Below, in pieces: positions 8,364 through 16,622 of a DNA stretch of 64,000 nucleotides. A program made the position numbers and the translations under genes. The stretch lies in contig NZ_PSZE01000031.1 in NCBI RefSeq assembly GCF_002933465.1, positions 1 through 64,000 on the forward strand. The letters are read 5' to 3'. The stretch comes from Nocardia nova (GTDB taxonomy: Bacteria > Actinomycetota > Actinomycetes > Mycobacteriales > Mycobacteriaceae). The stretch's first letter is position 1, and each line of letters opens with the position of its first letter. Below the pieces are notes generated by a model, which was not told the DNA's origin, searched no databases, and saw only the letters and a list, made by a program, of their open reading frames with translations.

Positions 8364-9622
8364 CTGCGGACGATCGGATGCGGCCGTGGTCGTTGCGCGA
8401 GTTGGTCGGTGAGTTGACTTCCGGGATAACCACGCCGATTGCGGCATGGCAGCGGGCGCGCGCCCGAACCGCCGATACCGAGCACGAACTGCGGGCGTGG
8501 GTTTCGATGGAACCGGAACCGGAATTCGATTCCGCCGCCGGTCTGCTCAGGGGAGTGCCGCTGGGCGTCAAGGACATAATCGACGTCGCGGGACTTGCGA
8601 CGCGGTGCGGCTCCGCGCTACGCGCCGATGCCGCACCTGCGTCCGCGGACGCGGCGATTGTCAGCGCTTGGCGTCACGCCGGCGCGGTGCCGATCGGCAA
8701 GACCGTGACGACGGAGTTCGCGTTTTTCGCACCCGGTCCGACGCAGAATCCCGCACGATTGGGGCACACCCCGGGGGGATCGTCGAGCGGCTCGGCCGCT
8801 GCCGTCGCCTCTGGCCAAGTGCCGCTCGCCATCGGGTCGCAGACCGCCGGATCGGTGACCCGTCCGGCATCCTTCTGCGGCGTCGCAGCGCTGGTGATGA
8901 GCCGTGGCCGGCTCCCGGTGGACGGGGTGACCGGGCTGAGCCCGAGCTTGGACAGCCACGGCGTGTTCGCCGCTACGGTCTCCGACCTGGCACTGGCATG
9001 GTCGGCCTTGACTGACCAGCCCGATCCGGCGCTTTCCGCGCAACGGGCGCCGCGATTGCTGGTGTGGAATGCGGCATCACTCGATGTGGTTGCACCCGAG
9101 ATGCGTGATGCGCTGCAAACCGCTCGAAACCGGCTGACCGAGGCCGGGGCCGAAACCGCCGATTTCTTACCGGAGCGATTGGTTTCAGAGCTCACCGCAG
9201 CGCATCCAGTGGTGATGGCGTACGAGGCCGCGCGTGAGCGAGCTGTGGAATTGGCCGCGGCTGGTCAGCTGAGCGAGCCGTTGGCAACCCTGTTACTGAC
9301 CGGTGCCGCAACCAGTGTGGACGCCTATGACAGAGCCCTGCAGACCGTGGCAGCTGGTCGTGAGACCGTGGCGGCCTTGTTCGACCGGTATGACGCGATC
9401 TTGGGTCCGGCGGCGCCTGGAGCCGCGCCGGCTGGATTGGCGGCCACAGGTGACCCGATCCTCAGTCGGGCGTGGCAAGCGCTCGGATTACCGACGGTGA
9501 CGGTTCCCGCATTGCGCGCAGATTCGGGGCTGCCGCTCGGTCTGCAACTGATCGGGCCCGCTGGCGCGGAGGAAGCCCTGCTGGCAGCCGGTTGCTGGGT
9601 CGAAGCCGCATTACGTGGCTGA
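8360..9622 (+). CDS. iacH: amidase signature family protein (IacH-like)
   Basis: 420 aa from a GTG start that overlaps the previous stop. The amidase-signature Ser-cisSer-Lys machinery is visible: Lys71 in GVKDIID, the Gly/Ser-rich loop GGSSSGSAAAVASG at about 139-152 (cis-Ser), and the nucleophile Ser165 in GSQTAGSVTRPA. The usual nucleophile context is G(S/T)DTGGSI; Ala replaces one Gly here. Family members hydrolyse amide bonds. In iac pathways IacH has been placed at an intermediate hydrolysis step, and its exact reaction here is inferred. It is slightly shorter than the typical 450-500 aa. Confidence 0.82.
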   Translation: MTADDRMRPWSLRELVGELTSGITTPIAAWQRARARTADTEHELRAWVSMEPEPEFDSAAGLLRGVPLGVKDIIDVAGLATRCGSALRADAAPASADAAIVSAWRHAGAVPIGKTVTTEFAFFAPGPTQNPARLGHTPGGSSSGSAAAVASGQVPLAIGSQTAGSVTRPASFCGVAALVMSRGRLPVDGVTGLSPSLDSHGVFAATVSDLALAWSALTDQPDPALSAQRAPRLLVWNAASLDVVAPEMRDALQTARNRLTEAGAETADFLPERLVSELTAAHPVVMAYEAARERAVELAAAGQLSEPLATLLLTGAATSVDAYDRALQTVAAGRETVAALFDRYDAILGPAAPGAAPAGLAATGDPILSRAWQALGLPTVTVPALRADSGLPLGLQLIGPAGAEEALLAAGCWVEAALRG

Positions 9623-9632
9623 GGTGTGATTT

Positions 9633-10265
9633 CTAGATTTCTAGCCGGCAGACGAGGATGTCGTGCACCAGCGAGCCCAAACTGTCCGACTCGGTTTTGG
9701 CCTTGATGCGTGCACGGTGCACGTCGACCGTCTTGACGCTGGTGCCCAGTTTCCGCGAGATCACTTGGCTGGCCTCGCCATCGATAACGAGTCTCAGCAC
9801 CTCGAGTTCGCGCTGGGTGAGGGTCGACACGCGACGCAGTACCGAGCGGCGGAAGGCGTGCTCGGCGAAGCGCCGCCGCGCGGCGATCAGTTGCTGTTGC
9901 ACGACTTCGAGCATTCGTTGTGGCTCATAGGGCTTCTCGAGGAAATCGACCGCGCCTTGGTGCAGGGCCCGCACCGACATCGGAATATCCCCGTGGGCGG
10001 AGCAGAAGATCAGCGGTGCGACGTAGTCGAGCTCCATCAGCTTCTGCTGCAGCTGGAATCCGCCGATTCCCGGCATGCGAACGTCAACGATGACCACAGC
10101 CGGTTCATCGGGATCGAACTCCGCGAGGAACGAGGTCGCGTCGGCGTAGGTCAGCGCCTGGATGCCGACACTTTCGAAGAGGAATACCAGCGAATTCCGG
10201 AGGTCCTCGTCGTCATCGACGATATGGACGACGGGATCAGTGTCGAGGACCTCCGGCGAACTCAT
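9633..10265 (-). CDS. FixJ/LuxR-family response regulator of the iac locus
   Basis: 210 aa. The receiver domain (1-~125) carries acidic residues DDDED near 17-21, phospho-acceptor Asp61 (VVIVDVRMPG), then the switch Ser/Thr in FCSAHGD and Lys in FLEKPYEP. A LuxR-type HTH follows (LTQRELEVLRLVIDG ... SVKTVDVHRARI). The ATG at 10265 is used; the in-frame upstream candidate is TTG. It is the third gene of a minus-strand operon with the aldehyde dehydrogenase and iacI, convergent with iacH. It is the most likely partner of the PAS kinase at 5916-7376, although the two genes are 2.3 kb apart. Confidence 0.87.
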   Translation of the reverse strand: MSSPEVLDTDPVVHIVDDDEDLRNSLVFLFESVGIQALTYADATSFLAEFDPDEPAVVIVDVRMPGIGGFQLQQKLMELDYVAPLIFCSAHGDIPMSVRALHQGAVDFLEKPYEPQRMLEVVQQQLIAARRRFAEHAFRRSVLRRVSTLTQRELEVLRLVIDGEASQVISRKLGTSVKTVDVHRARIKAKTESDSLGSLVHDILVCRLEI

Positions 10266-10306
10266 CAATCCAGCCTTCTGCAATGTTTGCCCAACAGTGA
10301 GCGCGG

Positions 10307-10864
10307 TCAGGGCCGCATCAGTAGCGAGGCGGATGGGTGAGTGCTAGTCCAACCTAGCGGCAAAGGTGCGATGAAAACGTTCTCGGTGCGCGTACGGGTG
10401 ATTTTCCACGTACCGCTGATCTTGCGAAAGGCATTGTTGAGCCGACTCGAGCGCAGGACCGACGTGCCGTCGGAAAACAGCCAGGGCTGCATATGGATCC
10501 ACTGTCCGGTCGCACTGTCGCCATCAACATGAATCTGCTCCGAGGTGAGGTAATGGGCGTTCAGGACCAAAGCTGGATCCTGCTTGCGGCCCCAGAACCC
10601 CTCGAAGTGAGCCCGAATCGCCGTGGTTCCCTCAGCGCGCCCGAACTGGCCGTCGTAATATTCGCCAACACCCTCCCACACGGCATCCTCGGCATAGAGT
10701 TCCATGATCAAGTCGATGCGGTGCGCGTCGTCGCGCACACCGAATTCGGGACACGGTGTGTCACACAAGAACATGTAGCGGGATTGCAGCCGCCGGATAT
10801 CGGCCTCGGCCTCCAGCACCTCGATGCGACGGAGCAGGTCGGCCGTGGCGATATCGTCGGTCAT
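10307..10864 (-). CDS. iacI: SnoaL-like / nuclear transport factor 2 fold protein (IacI-like)
   Basis: 185 aa, starting with an aromatic-rich helix (EADIRRLQSRYMFLCD) and the SnoaL_4-type segment MELYAEDAVWEGVGEYYDG. A cone-fold beta sheet ending WKITRTRTENVF follows. Such proteins act as small hydratases, isomerases or cyclases, or as oxygenase beta-like scaffolds. In proteobacterial iac loci iacI is a small gene of this kind with an unsettled step. Its ATG overlaps the aldehyde dehydrogenase stop (ATGA), and the regulator gene follows 41 bp later. Confidence 0.75.
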   Translation of the reverse strand: MTDDIATADLLRRIEVLEAEADIRRLQSRYMFLCDTPCPEFGVRDDAHRIDLIMELYAEDAVWEGVGEYYDGQFGRAEGTTAIRAHFEGFWGRKQDPALVLNAHYLTSEQIHVDGDSATGQWIHMQPWLFSDGTSVLRSSRLNNAFRKISGTWKITRTRTENVFIAPLPLGWTSTHPSASLLMRP

Positions 10865-12330
10865 CAGTTATTTCCGCCGAGAACGATGGTGACGGTTTTG
10901 GTTTCGGTGTTGGCCAGGACAGCCTCGGTGCCGAGTTCGCGGCCGATTCCGCTCGCCTTCTGGCCGCCCCACGGCAGCTGAGGTGCGAGCGGTGACCAAC
11001 CGTTCACTCCGATAGCGCCGACCTGCAGGCGCGCTGAGACGGTGTGTGCGCGAGAGAGGTCGGTGGTCCACACGGTGGCCGCCAAGCCATAGTCGTTGTC
11101 GTTGGCGAGTGCGATCGCGTCGTCGTCATTGTCGAACGCGATGACGGTGCCGACCGGCCCGAAGATCTCCTCACGCGCGATGGTGAGGTCGTTGTTCCCA
11201 GCGAAAACTGTTGGGGCAACGAAGAAGCCCGCGTCCTCGGGGGCAGATCCGCCGGCTACGAGGGTGGCCCCTTCGGCGTGGCCCTTCTCGATGTAGCCGA
11301 GCACCCGCTCGCGCTGGTTCGCGTTGACCAGGGGCCCCATGGTGGTGGCCTGGTCGAAGGGGTTTCCCACGACCTGGGCTTTGGCAGCCTGGGCGAGGCC
11401 GTCGAGGACTGCGTCGAAAACCTTGCGGTGTACGAGGATACGTGTGCCAGCGGCACAGACCTCACCCTGATTCGAGAAGATGCCCATCGCAGCGCCGCGA
11501 ACCGCGGATTCGAGGTCTGCATCGTCGAAAATGATCTGCGGTGATTTGCCGCCGAGTTCGAGCGTCGTGCGTTTGAAGTTCACCGCGGAATTACGCAGAA
11601 TCCGCCTGCCGATCTCGGTGGAACCGGTGAAGCTCACCTTTTGCACACCAGCGTGTAGTGCGAGCGCTTCGCCGACGACCGAACCCTGGCCCGGCAACAC
11701 CTGTACCGTGCCGGCGGGGAACCCTGCTTCATCGATCAACGTGGCGAGGTGCAGGATCGACAATGACGCGTCCTCAGCGGGCTTCACGATCACCGTATTG
11801 CCAGTTGCGAGCGCGGGGGCGAGCTTCCAGCCGAGAATCATCAGCGGTGCGTTCCACGGCACGATCGCCGCGATGACACCGACAGGTTCTCTGCGGGAGT
11901 AGCAGTGTGTCGGAGCCCCCATGTATCCGTCGTTGGTGATCAGCTCGCCGTTGATCTTGTCGGCCCAGCCGGCGTAGTACCGCAGGGAGGCGACGAGATT
12001 GGGGATGAACATCGCGGTGACCGAAGTCAGCGGGGCACCCATGTCCAGGGACTCCAGGGTCGCCAGGGTCTGGGCGTCACGTTCGACCAAGTCGGCCAGC
12101 CGGTTCAGCAGCAGACCCTTTTGCGACGGAGGCACCGCGGCCCACGCACCGGTCAGTGTCTCGCCGGCGATGGCAACCGCCCGGTCGACGTCGGCCTCGT
12201 CCGCTGCGGCGATCTCGGCCAGCGCCTCGCCGGTGGCCGGGTTGAGCGTGGTGAACGCGCCGGCGCCGCCGGCCGACCACTCACCGCCCAAGAAAAGGCT
12301 GGTGGTGAGTGATGGGATGTCCACGACCAT
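10864..12330 (-). CDS. NAD(P)-dependent aldehyde dehydrogenase, possible indole-3-acetaldehyde dehydrogenase
   Basis: 488-aa ALDH superfamily enzyme of normal length. Visible: the substrate/cofactor region PWNAPLMILGWKLAPALATGNTVIVKPAE, the Glu motif ELGGKSP and the catalytic Cys in QGEVCAAGT. ATG 12330 is set by AAGGAG 8 nt upstream and by the normal ALDH N terminus. A longer in-frame extension to 12693 crosses the transposon-relic region and lacks domain similarity. It leads the ALDH-iacI-regulator operon. It may feed the pathway by oxidising indole-3-acetaldehyde to IAA or handle an aldehyde intermediate. Substrate unknown. Confidence 0.85.
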   Translation of the reverse strand: MVVDIPSLTTSLFLGGEWSAGGAGAFTTLNPATGEALAEIAAADEADVDRAVAIAGETLTGAWAAVPPSQKGLLLNRLADLVERDAQTLATLESLDMGAPLTSVTAMFIPNLVASLRYYAGWADKINGELITNDGYMGAPTHCYSRREPVGVIAAIVPWNAPLMILGWKLAPALATGNTVIVKPAEDASLSILHLATLIDEAGFPAGTVQVLPGQGSVVGEALALHAGVQKVSFTGSTEIGRRILRNSAVNFKRTTLELGGKSPQIIFDDADLESAVRGAAMGIFSNQGEVCAAGTRILVHRKVFDAVLDGLAQAAKAQVVGNPFDQATTMGPLVNANQRERVLGYIEKGHAEGATLVAGGSAPEDAGFFVAPTVFAGNNDLTIAREEIFGPVGTVIAFDNDDDAIALANDNDYGLAATVWTTDLSRAHTVSARLQVGAIGVNGWSPLAPQLPWGGQKASGIGRELGTEAVLANTETKTVTIVLGGNN

Positions 12331-12689
12331 CAAGGACTCCTTTTGATTGGTTCGTTCGTGGTGTGGGGCTGGGGAGGGTGGTCGAGAGCAGTCGGTAGCG
12401 GCTCCGGACCGGCACCCGCGAGGCGCGGGCTTGTGCTCTCGGGTACGGAGACGTCTGTAACGCCACGCCAGCGCGAATCCTCCACTCGCCGCCGCGAACT
12501 TGTCAGGCGGATATTTTCGAATTGCATCGACCCGGTCCGAATCGACCGGGGCTGTACGAATCATCGGACGTCCGCCGGGGCGACCGATAGAGCAAACAGC
12601 GTCCGGTGCGCTGGATGGTGATTGTTTGTGCATGCAATGGGGAATCCGGATCACCCTTCGGGGTCGCAGAGCCTCGGGCCGGACGTTGA

Positions 12690-13065
12690 ACACGATGCTG
12701 TCGGAGGTAGCGGAGCTGGAGGCGGTGCGGGCGGTCGGGCTGCCCGTTGACGTGTTCGCCGATATCCTCGGGTGCCCTGCGCTACTACCCGATCGAGGAG
12801 GCGCTCCCCGCTCATCGCGGGGTGAGCTCGGACTGGCGGGAGCTGATCTATTCCACCGACAAGCACGGAAAACAGAGGTGTATACGTTCCAGGCGCTGCG
12901 GGATCAGTTGCGGTGCAAGGAGATCTGGGTGGTCGGTGCCGAGAAGTGGCGCAACCCCGCCGAGGATCTGCCCGCCGATTTCGAGGAACACCGCGCCGAG
13001 CATTACGAGGGGACCGGTCACTCACTGTTCGAGCGCACCGCCACCGAGCGTCGAACTCGCCCGGT
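12690..13065 (+). pseudogene. Tn3-family transposase relic (frameshifted fragment)
   Basis: Fragments of a Tn3-type TnpA occur in two alternating plus-strand frames: ELEAVRAVGLPVDVFADI, then LRYYPIEEALPAHRG with DWRELIYSTDKHGK, then QALRDQLRCKEIWVVGAEKW and NPAEDLPADFEEHRAEHYE. The last segment is the widely conserved RCKEIWVVGA..RNP.EDLP.DFE motif of these transposases. A frameshift falls near 12880. The N-terminal region and the catalytic C terminus are missing. It belongs with the transposon end at 13441-13487 but is oriented toward that end. Confidence 0.7.
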
Positions 13066-13116
13066 AACCCTGCACCGATCGGGTAGTCGTCGTCCACGTC
13101 GACGGTGGGCTGGTAC

Positions 13117-13420
13117 TCATTCCGCGCGGGTCCCGGAGGCGAGGAAGATCGGGAGGGCGACGAACAGCCGGTCGTTGCGTGCCCTGACAGCTTGCGCGTC
13201 GAGCCAGTCGCCTTCTCCGCCGATGTCGGCGAGCAGCGGCAAGCACGCGTCGTCTGTCCACACGATCGTATGGACCTCGACGGCTACATTGACAAACCCG
13301 TTGTCCAGCAAGAGGTTCCGGTATCGGCGGGCGACCCGCGGGTTTGGCATACCGAAGGTTGCGAGCCTGAGGTAGGTCGTCGAAGGCGCCGCGGAGGGTA
13401 AGCACGGACGCCGACTGACA
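13117..13420 (-). pseudogene. C-terminal fragment of a SAM-dependent methyltransferase
   Basis: The minus-strand frame reads FGMPNPRVARRYRNLLLDNG, followed by FVNVAVEVHTIVWTD and ending NDRLFVALPIFLASGTRAE. This is the typical C-terminal sheet and end of a class I (UbiE/type 11) methyltransferase. No SAM-binding N-terminal domain precedes it; upstream the frame runs into a degenerate transposon end at 13441-13487. I read it as the stump of a gene cut by the transposon. The exact 5' limit is uncertain. Confidence 0.5.
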
Positions 13421-13440
13421 ATGACCAAGCCCCGATCAGG

Positions 13441-13487
13441 GCATATGCCGAACATCGTTGGATTTCGGCGATTACTACTGGAACCCC
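13441..13487. repeat. degenerate Tn3-family terminal inverted repeat
   Basis: The segment ends CGATTACTACTGGAACCCC (13469-13487), matching the outer end of the intact transposon at 34072-34120 (CGATTACTACCGGAACCCC) with one mismatch. The inner part (TTTCGGCG against TTTCGCACG) is also similar, with small indels. No partner end was found in the window. Confidence 0.65.
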
Positions 13488-13509
13488 TGGTCGGTGCCAC
13501 AATCGTGCG

Positions 13510-14514
13510 ATGACAGCTGCCAGAACTGCCCGCCACCAAGGAATCTCGGCCTGCCTGGCATCCCGCAGCGATGTCGAGCTCGCCGAGTTGGTAGGCACTG
13601 GTCGCACCATAAGCGTGGGTGTGGGGGGTGGCGCGGCGCTTGTCGACGTCGACGGCGTGCCGGTGTTCATCAAGCGGATCCCACTGACCGACCGGGAGGT
13701 CGCCAACTCTGGCTCCACGGCGAATCTTTTCGACCTGCCGATCTTCTGCCAGTACGGTATCGGCGGCCCGAGCTTCAACGCCTGGCGCGAACTGGCGGCG
13801 AACATCATCGTCACGGATGCCGTTCTGGCGGGTGAGACGCAATCCTTCCCGATCCTCTACCACTGGCGGGTGCTGCCCGGCCGGCCACCGGTCACAGCCG
13901 AACACGCCGACGTCGACGCCGTGGTCACTGCCCAGGGTGGCAGCCGAGCCGTGCGGGCTCGTCTCGAGGCGCTGGCCGCCGCTGAGTGCAGTCTTGTACT
14001 GTTCTGCGAGTACATCCCTCATCCGTTGGCGGATTGGCTGCGGGAGAACCCGGCTGGCAGGGCCGTGACACTCGAGCGGCAGCTTTCAGAGATCGTGACG
14101 TTTCTGCGGGATCGGGAGTTGCTGCACATGGACGGGCACTTCGGCAACATTCGCACCGATAGCGAACGGATCTATCTCAGCGACTTCGGGCTGGCCACAT
14201 CGCCGCGATTCGACCTGTCGGCAGCCGAGCACGACTTCACGAAAAAGCACGTCGCGCACGACGCCGGCTACGCCGCGATGCGACTGGTCAACTGGCTGGT
14301 GACCGATGTCTGCGGTGTACCGACACCGTCCGGCGGCGGTCCGGTCGCCCGTAACGAGTACGTGCTCCAGTGCGCCGCTGGGCGCATACCGGATGACGTG
14401 CCACCGGTGATCGCCGCGATCTTGACCCGGCACGCACCCGCCGCCGCGAAGCTGAACGCCTTCTACTGGAAGCTGTTCGGCGGCGACCTCTACGCGGAGT
14501 ATCCCGATATCTGA
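13510..14514 (+). CDS. protein-kinase-fold protein of unknown substrate
   Basis: 334 aa with protein-kinase-like signatures: a nucleotide-loop-like GVGGGAALVD near residue 37, VPVFIKRI as the Lys strand, a catalytic-loop-like HMDGHFGNIRTD near 210, and DFG in YLSDFGLA. The usual HRD is replaced by HMD. The short N lobe and the absence of membrane segments argue for a small-molecule or atypical protein kinase rather than a Pkn receptor kinase. It begins 22 bp after the transposon end at 13487, so its present promoter region is transposon-derived. Function not assigned. Confidence 0.75.
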   Translation: MTAARTARHQGISACLASRSDVELAELVGTGRTISVGVGGGAALVDVDGVPVFIKRIPLTDREVANSGSTANLFDLPIFCQYGIGGPSFNAWRELAANIIVTDAVLAGETQSFPILYHWRVLPGRPPVTAEHADVDAVVTAQGGSRAVRARLEALAAAECSLVLFCEYIPHPLADWLRENPAGRAVTLERQLSEIVTFLRDRELLHMDGHFGNIRTDSERIYLSDFGLATSPRFDLSAAEHDFTKKHVAHDAGYAAMRLVNWLVTDVCGVPTPSGGGPVARNEYVLQCAAGRIPDDVPPVIAAILTRHAPAAAKLNAFYWKLFGGDLYAEYPDI

Positions 14515-14585
14515 GGGCGATGGGCCGATGTTCCCGGCCGGTAGCGGTTCGCCAGGAACCTGCGAGCAGGGAACGGTGTGCGAGC

Positions 14586-15008
14586 ATGATCGGTATGGCG
14601 ATTGCTGCGGGATCTATTGCTCACGTCCGTCTCACTGTGTGCGATATCGGCCGGTCGCGGGCCTTCTACGAAAAGGTTTTCGGCTGGCCGGTGGCGCTGG
14701 AGGTTCCGGCCGATGCGGATGAGGAGACGCGTGAGCGTCTCGGTTTCCTCTATGGCGGGGTGATCTACCGGATGGAACAAGGTTTGATCGGGCTGCGGCC
14801 TGTCGGTGCCGACCGGTTCGACGAGAACCGGGTCGGTCTCGACCATCTCGCTTTCACTGTTGCGTCGCTCGCCGAATTGGAAGCCGCCGCAGCGCATCTG
14901 GACGCTTGCGGCGTGGCGCACGAGGACATCAAGGACATCGGTGTCAGTTACATACTGGAGTTCCGAGATCCGGACAATATCGCCCTGGAGCTGGTCGCGC
15001 CCAAGTAG
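14586..15008 (+). CDS. VOC (glyoxalase/bleomycin-resistance) family protein
   Basis: 140 aa with two beta-alpha-beta-beta-beta halves: IAHVRLTVCDIGRSRAFYEKVFGW at the N terminus (metal His in AHVRL), and GLDHLAFTVASLAELEAA with a C-terminal ILEFRDPDNIALELV (His and Glu ligands typical of the fold). ATG 14586 is chosen because the domain starts nine residues later; upstream in-frame starts give unrelated sequence. The substrate cannot be told. It lies 71 bp after the kinase-like gene on the same strand. Confidence 0.85.
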   Translation: MIGMAIAAGSIAHVRLTVCDIGRSRAFYEKVFGWPVALEVPADADEETRERLGFLYGGVIYRMEQGLIGLRPVGADRFDENRVGLDHLAFTVASLAELEAAAAHLDACGVAHEDIKDIGVSYILEFRDPDNIALELVAPK

Positions 15009-15130
15009 CCGTCACGTGAAGGGACAGCCGCAGCTCGAGACGAACGCGCTCGAGCAGCCGATGCCCGCGTCCGGACGCCCGGCTTCCATCGGTCCGGTGT
15101 GACGCCCAGTCACGGGTCCATGCTCTCGGT

Positions 15131-15720
15131 CTACCGGCGCACGTTGCGGTCGAACAGAGCCAACAGCTCGCGGTAGTGACGTTCGGCGGCCTCGGCGTCG
15201 TAGGCGGAGGTGTCGGCCTGGGTGAACCCGTGGTGGGCTCCTTCGTGGACCTCGGTGCGGTGGCGGACGCCGGCGTCGGCGAGCGCCGTGTCGAAGACGC
15301 TGATGTGTTCGGGTGTCATGTGGTCGTCCTCGCCGGCGTGGGCGAAATACAGTTCGCCCGTGATGTTTCCGACGCTGCGGTGCGGACTGTCGGCGGTGTC
15401 GGTGACGAGCGGTCCGCCGTGGAATCCGGCCACCGCCGCGATCCGGTCGGGGAACATGCCGGCGGTCAGTACCGCCAGGCGGGCGCCCATGCAATAGCCG
15501 GTGACGCCGGCCTTGCCCGCGGTGACCTTCGGCGAAGCCGCGAGCCGGTTGAGGTAGGCGCCGGCATCGGAGCGCCAGAGCTCCGGTGTGAGGTCGCGGA
15601 TCATCGGGAAGACCTGCTGAAAGATCTCGGGTCTCCGCGCCGCGCCGACGTCGAGTCGTCGACGCCCGGGAACGGCAGATCGCGGTAGGCGGAATATCGG
15701 TCCGCCCGGGAGCACCCCGT
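15131..15720 (-). pseudogene. dienelactone hydrolase family protein, N-terminally degraded and frameshifted
   Basis: The last ~165 codons read cleanly as a dienelactone hydrolase C-terminal half: nucleophile motif GYCMGARLA, Asp region HAGEDDHM, and His in EGAHHGFTQ. Upstream, near 15630-15650, the frame changes: AYRDLPFPGVDDSTSA lies in a different minus-strand frame from EIFQQVFPMIRD. The normal N-terminal ~90 residues are not visible. The nucleophile, Asp and His are preserved, but the ORF has no proper start, so it is probably inactive. Confidence 0.7.
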
Positions 15721-15941
15721 GCGACACCCTTCTCGATACCGCTGAAACGTCCACCGCGGTGGGCTGAGGACGGCCGCCACGACTTCCTGCTGTCGGCGAT
15801 GGGCGATGCCGGAACCGTTCGCCGGTGCCACCGGGAGGCCCGGTCGCCCGGTCGCGATCTTCTGACCGCCGCGCAGCACGCCGGGCGCGGTGGCTACGGT
15901 TGAGGATGCGGCATCGGGGGCGGTAGGTGAGTGAGGTGATC

Positions 15942-16622
15942 ATGACGAACCGCGCTGCGGAGTCGCTCGTCCCGGGAAGTTTCGCGACCACTCCGGAGTC
16001 GTACCCGGACCACGCGATCAGCGACATCGTTCGCATCTGGGCGCAGCGGATTGCGCACCAGGCCGCATTCGTCACCACCGGTGGGTCCACCAGTTGGAGT
16101 GAATACGACCGGTCGGCGGACGCGATCTGTGCAGCGTTGCGCGCTACTCCCGGCGGACCACGTTCGCGCGTCGCGCTGCTCCTCCCGGATACCGCGGCAG
16201 TCCACGCGGCGCTGTGCGGGTGCTACCGCGCGGGACGCGTCGCGGCGGCCGTCGGGGTGCGATCCGGCGTGCGCGAGATCGCGCACGTGATGCGCCGGAC
16301 CGCCGCGTCGACGCTGGTCACCGCGCCCGAGATCCGAGGCAGAACCTGGCAGGCGCTGGTCCGGGAACTCGACGCCGAGGGTGTCGTCTGCTCGGTGGTC
16401 CCGGCGCCGTACGGATTCGGCCTGTGGTCGGCGCATTTCCTGCCCGCCCTGCTGGGACTGGACGCGCCCGGTCTGTCGAGCCGGCTCGCATCGCGCGGGG
16501 TGACCAAGGAATACACGCCCGAATATGTCGTGGCGGTGGACCGGCTCCGCCTCGGCCCGGGCGGCAAGACCGACCGCGGGGTCGCACGCGACACCGCGAT
16601 GCGCATGCTGGGGCTGCGGTGA
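15942..16622 (+). pseudogene. AMP-dependent acyl-CoA ligase with large internal in-frame deletion
   Basis: The first ~180 residues match the N-terminal portion of an AMP-forming ligase (ISDIVRIWAQRIAHQAAFVT, WSEYDRSADAICAALRA, a GFGLWSAHFLPALLG segment). The last ~40 match the C-terminal end (SRGVTKEYTPEYVVAVDRL followed by GPGGKTDRGVAR, with the usual catalytic Lys). The ~300 residues between them, including the Thr/Ser/Gly-rich ATP loop and the adenylate-forming core, are absent with no stop codon. It is an in-frame deletion remnant and cannot be catalytic. Its stop overlaps the hrpB GTG start. Confidence 0.65.

Noticed and set aside
9303-9622. Convergent end of iacH and regulator as a possible terminator site
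   Set aside because: Only 10 bp separates the two stops and no clear hairpin was found.
13117-14022. 301-codon minus-strand frame opposite the kinase-like gene
   Set aside because: Only its last ~100 codons resemble a protein (methyltransferase end); the rest is antisense to the kinase-fold gene.
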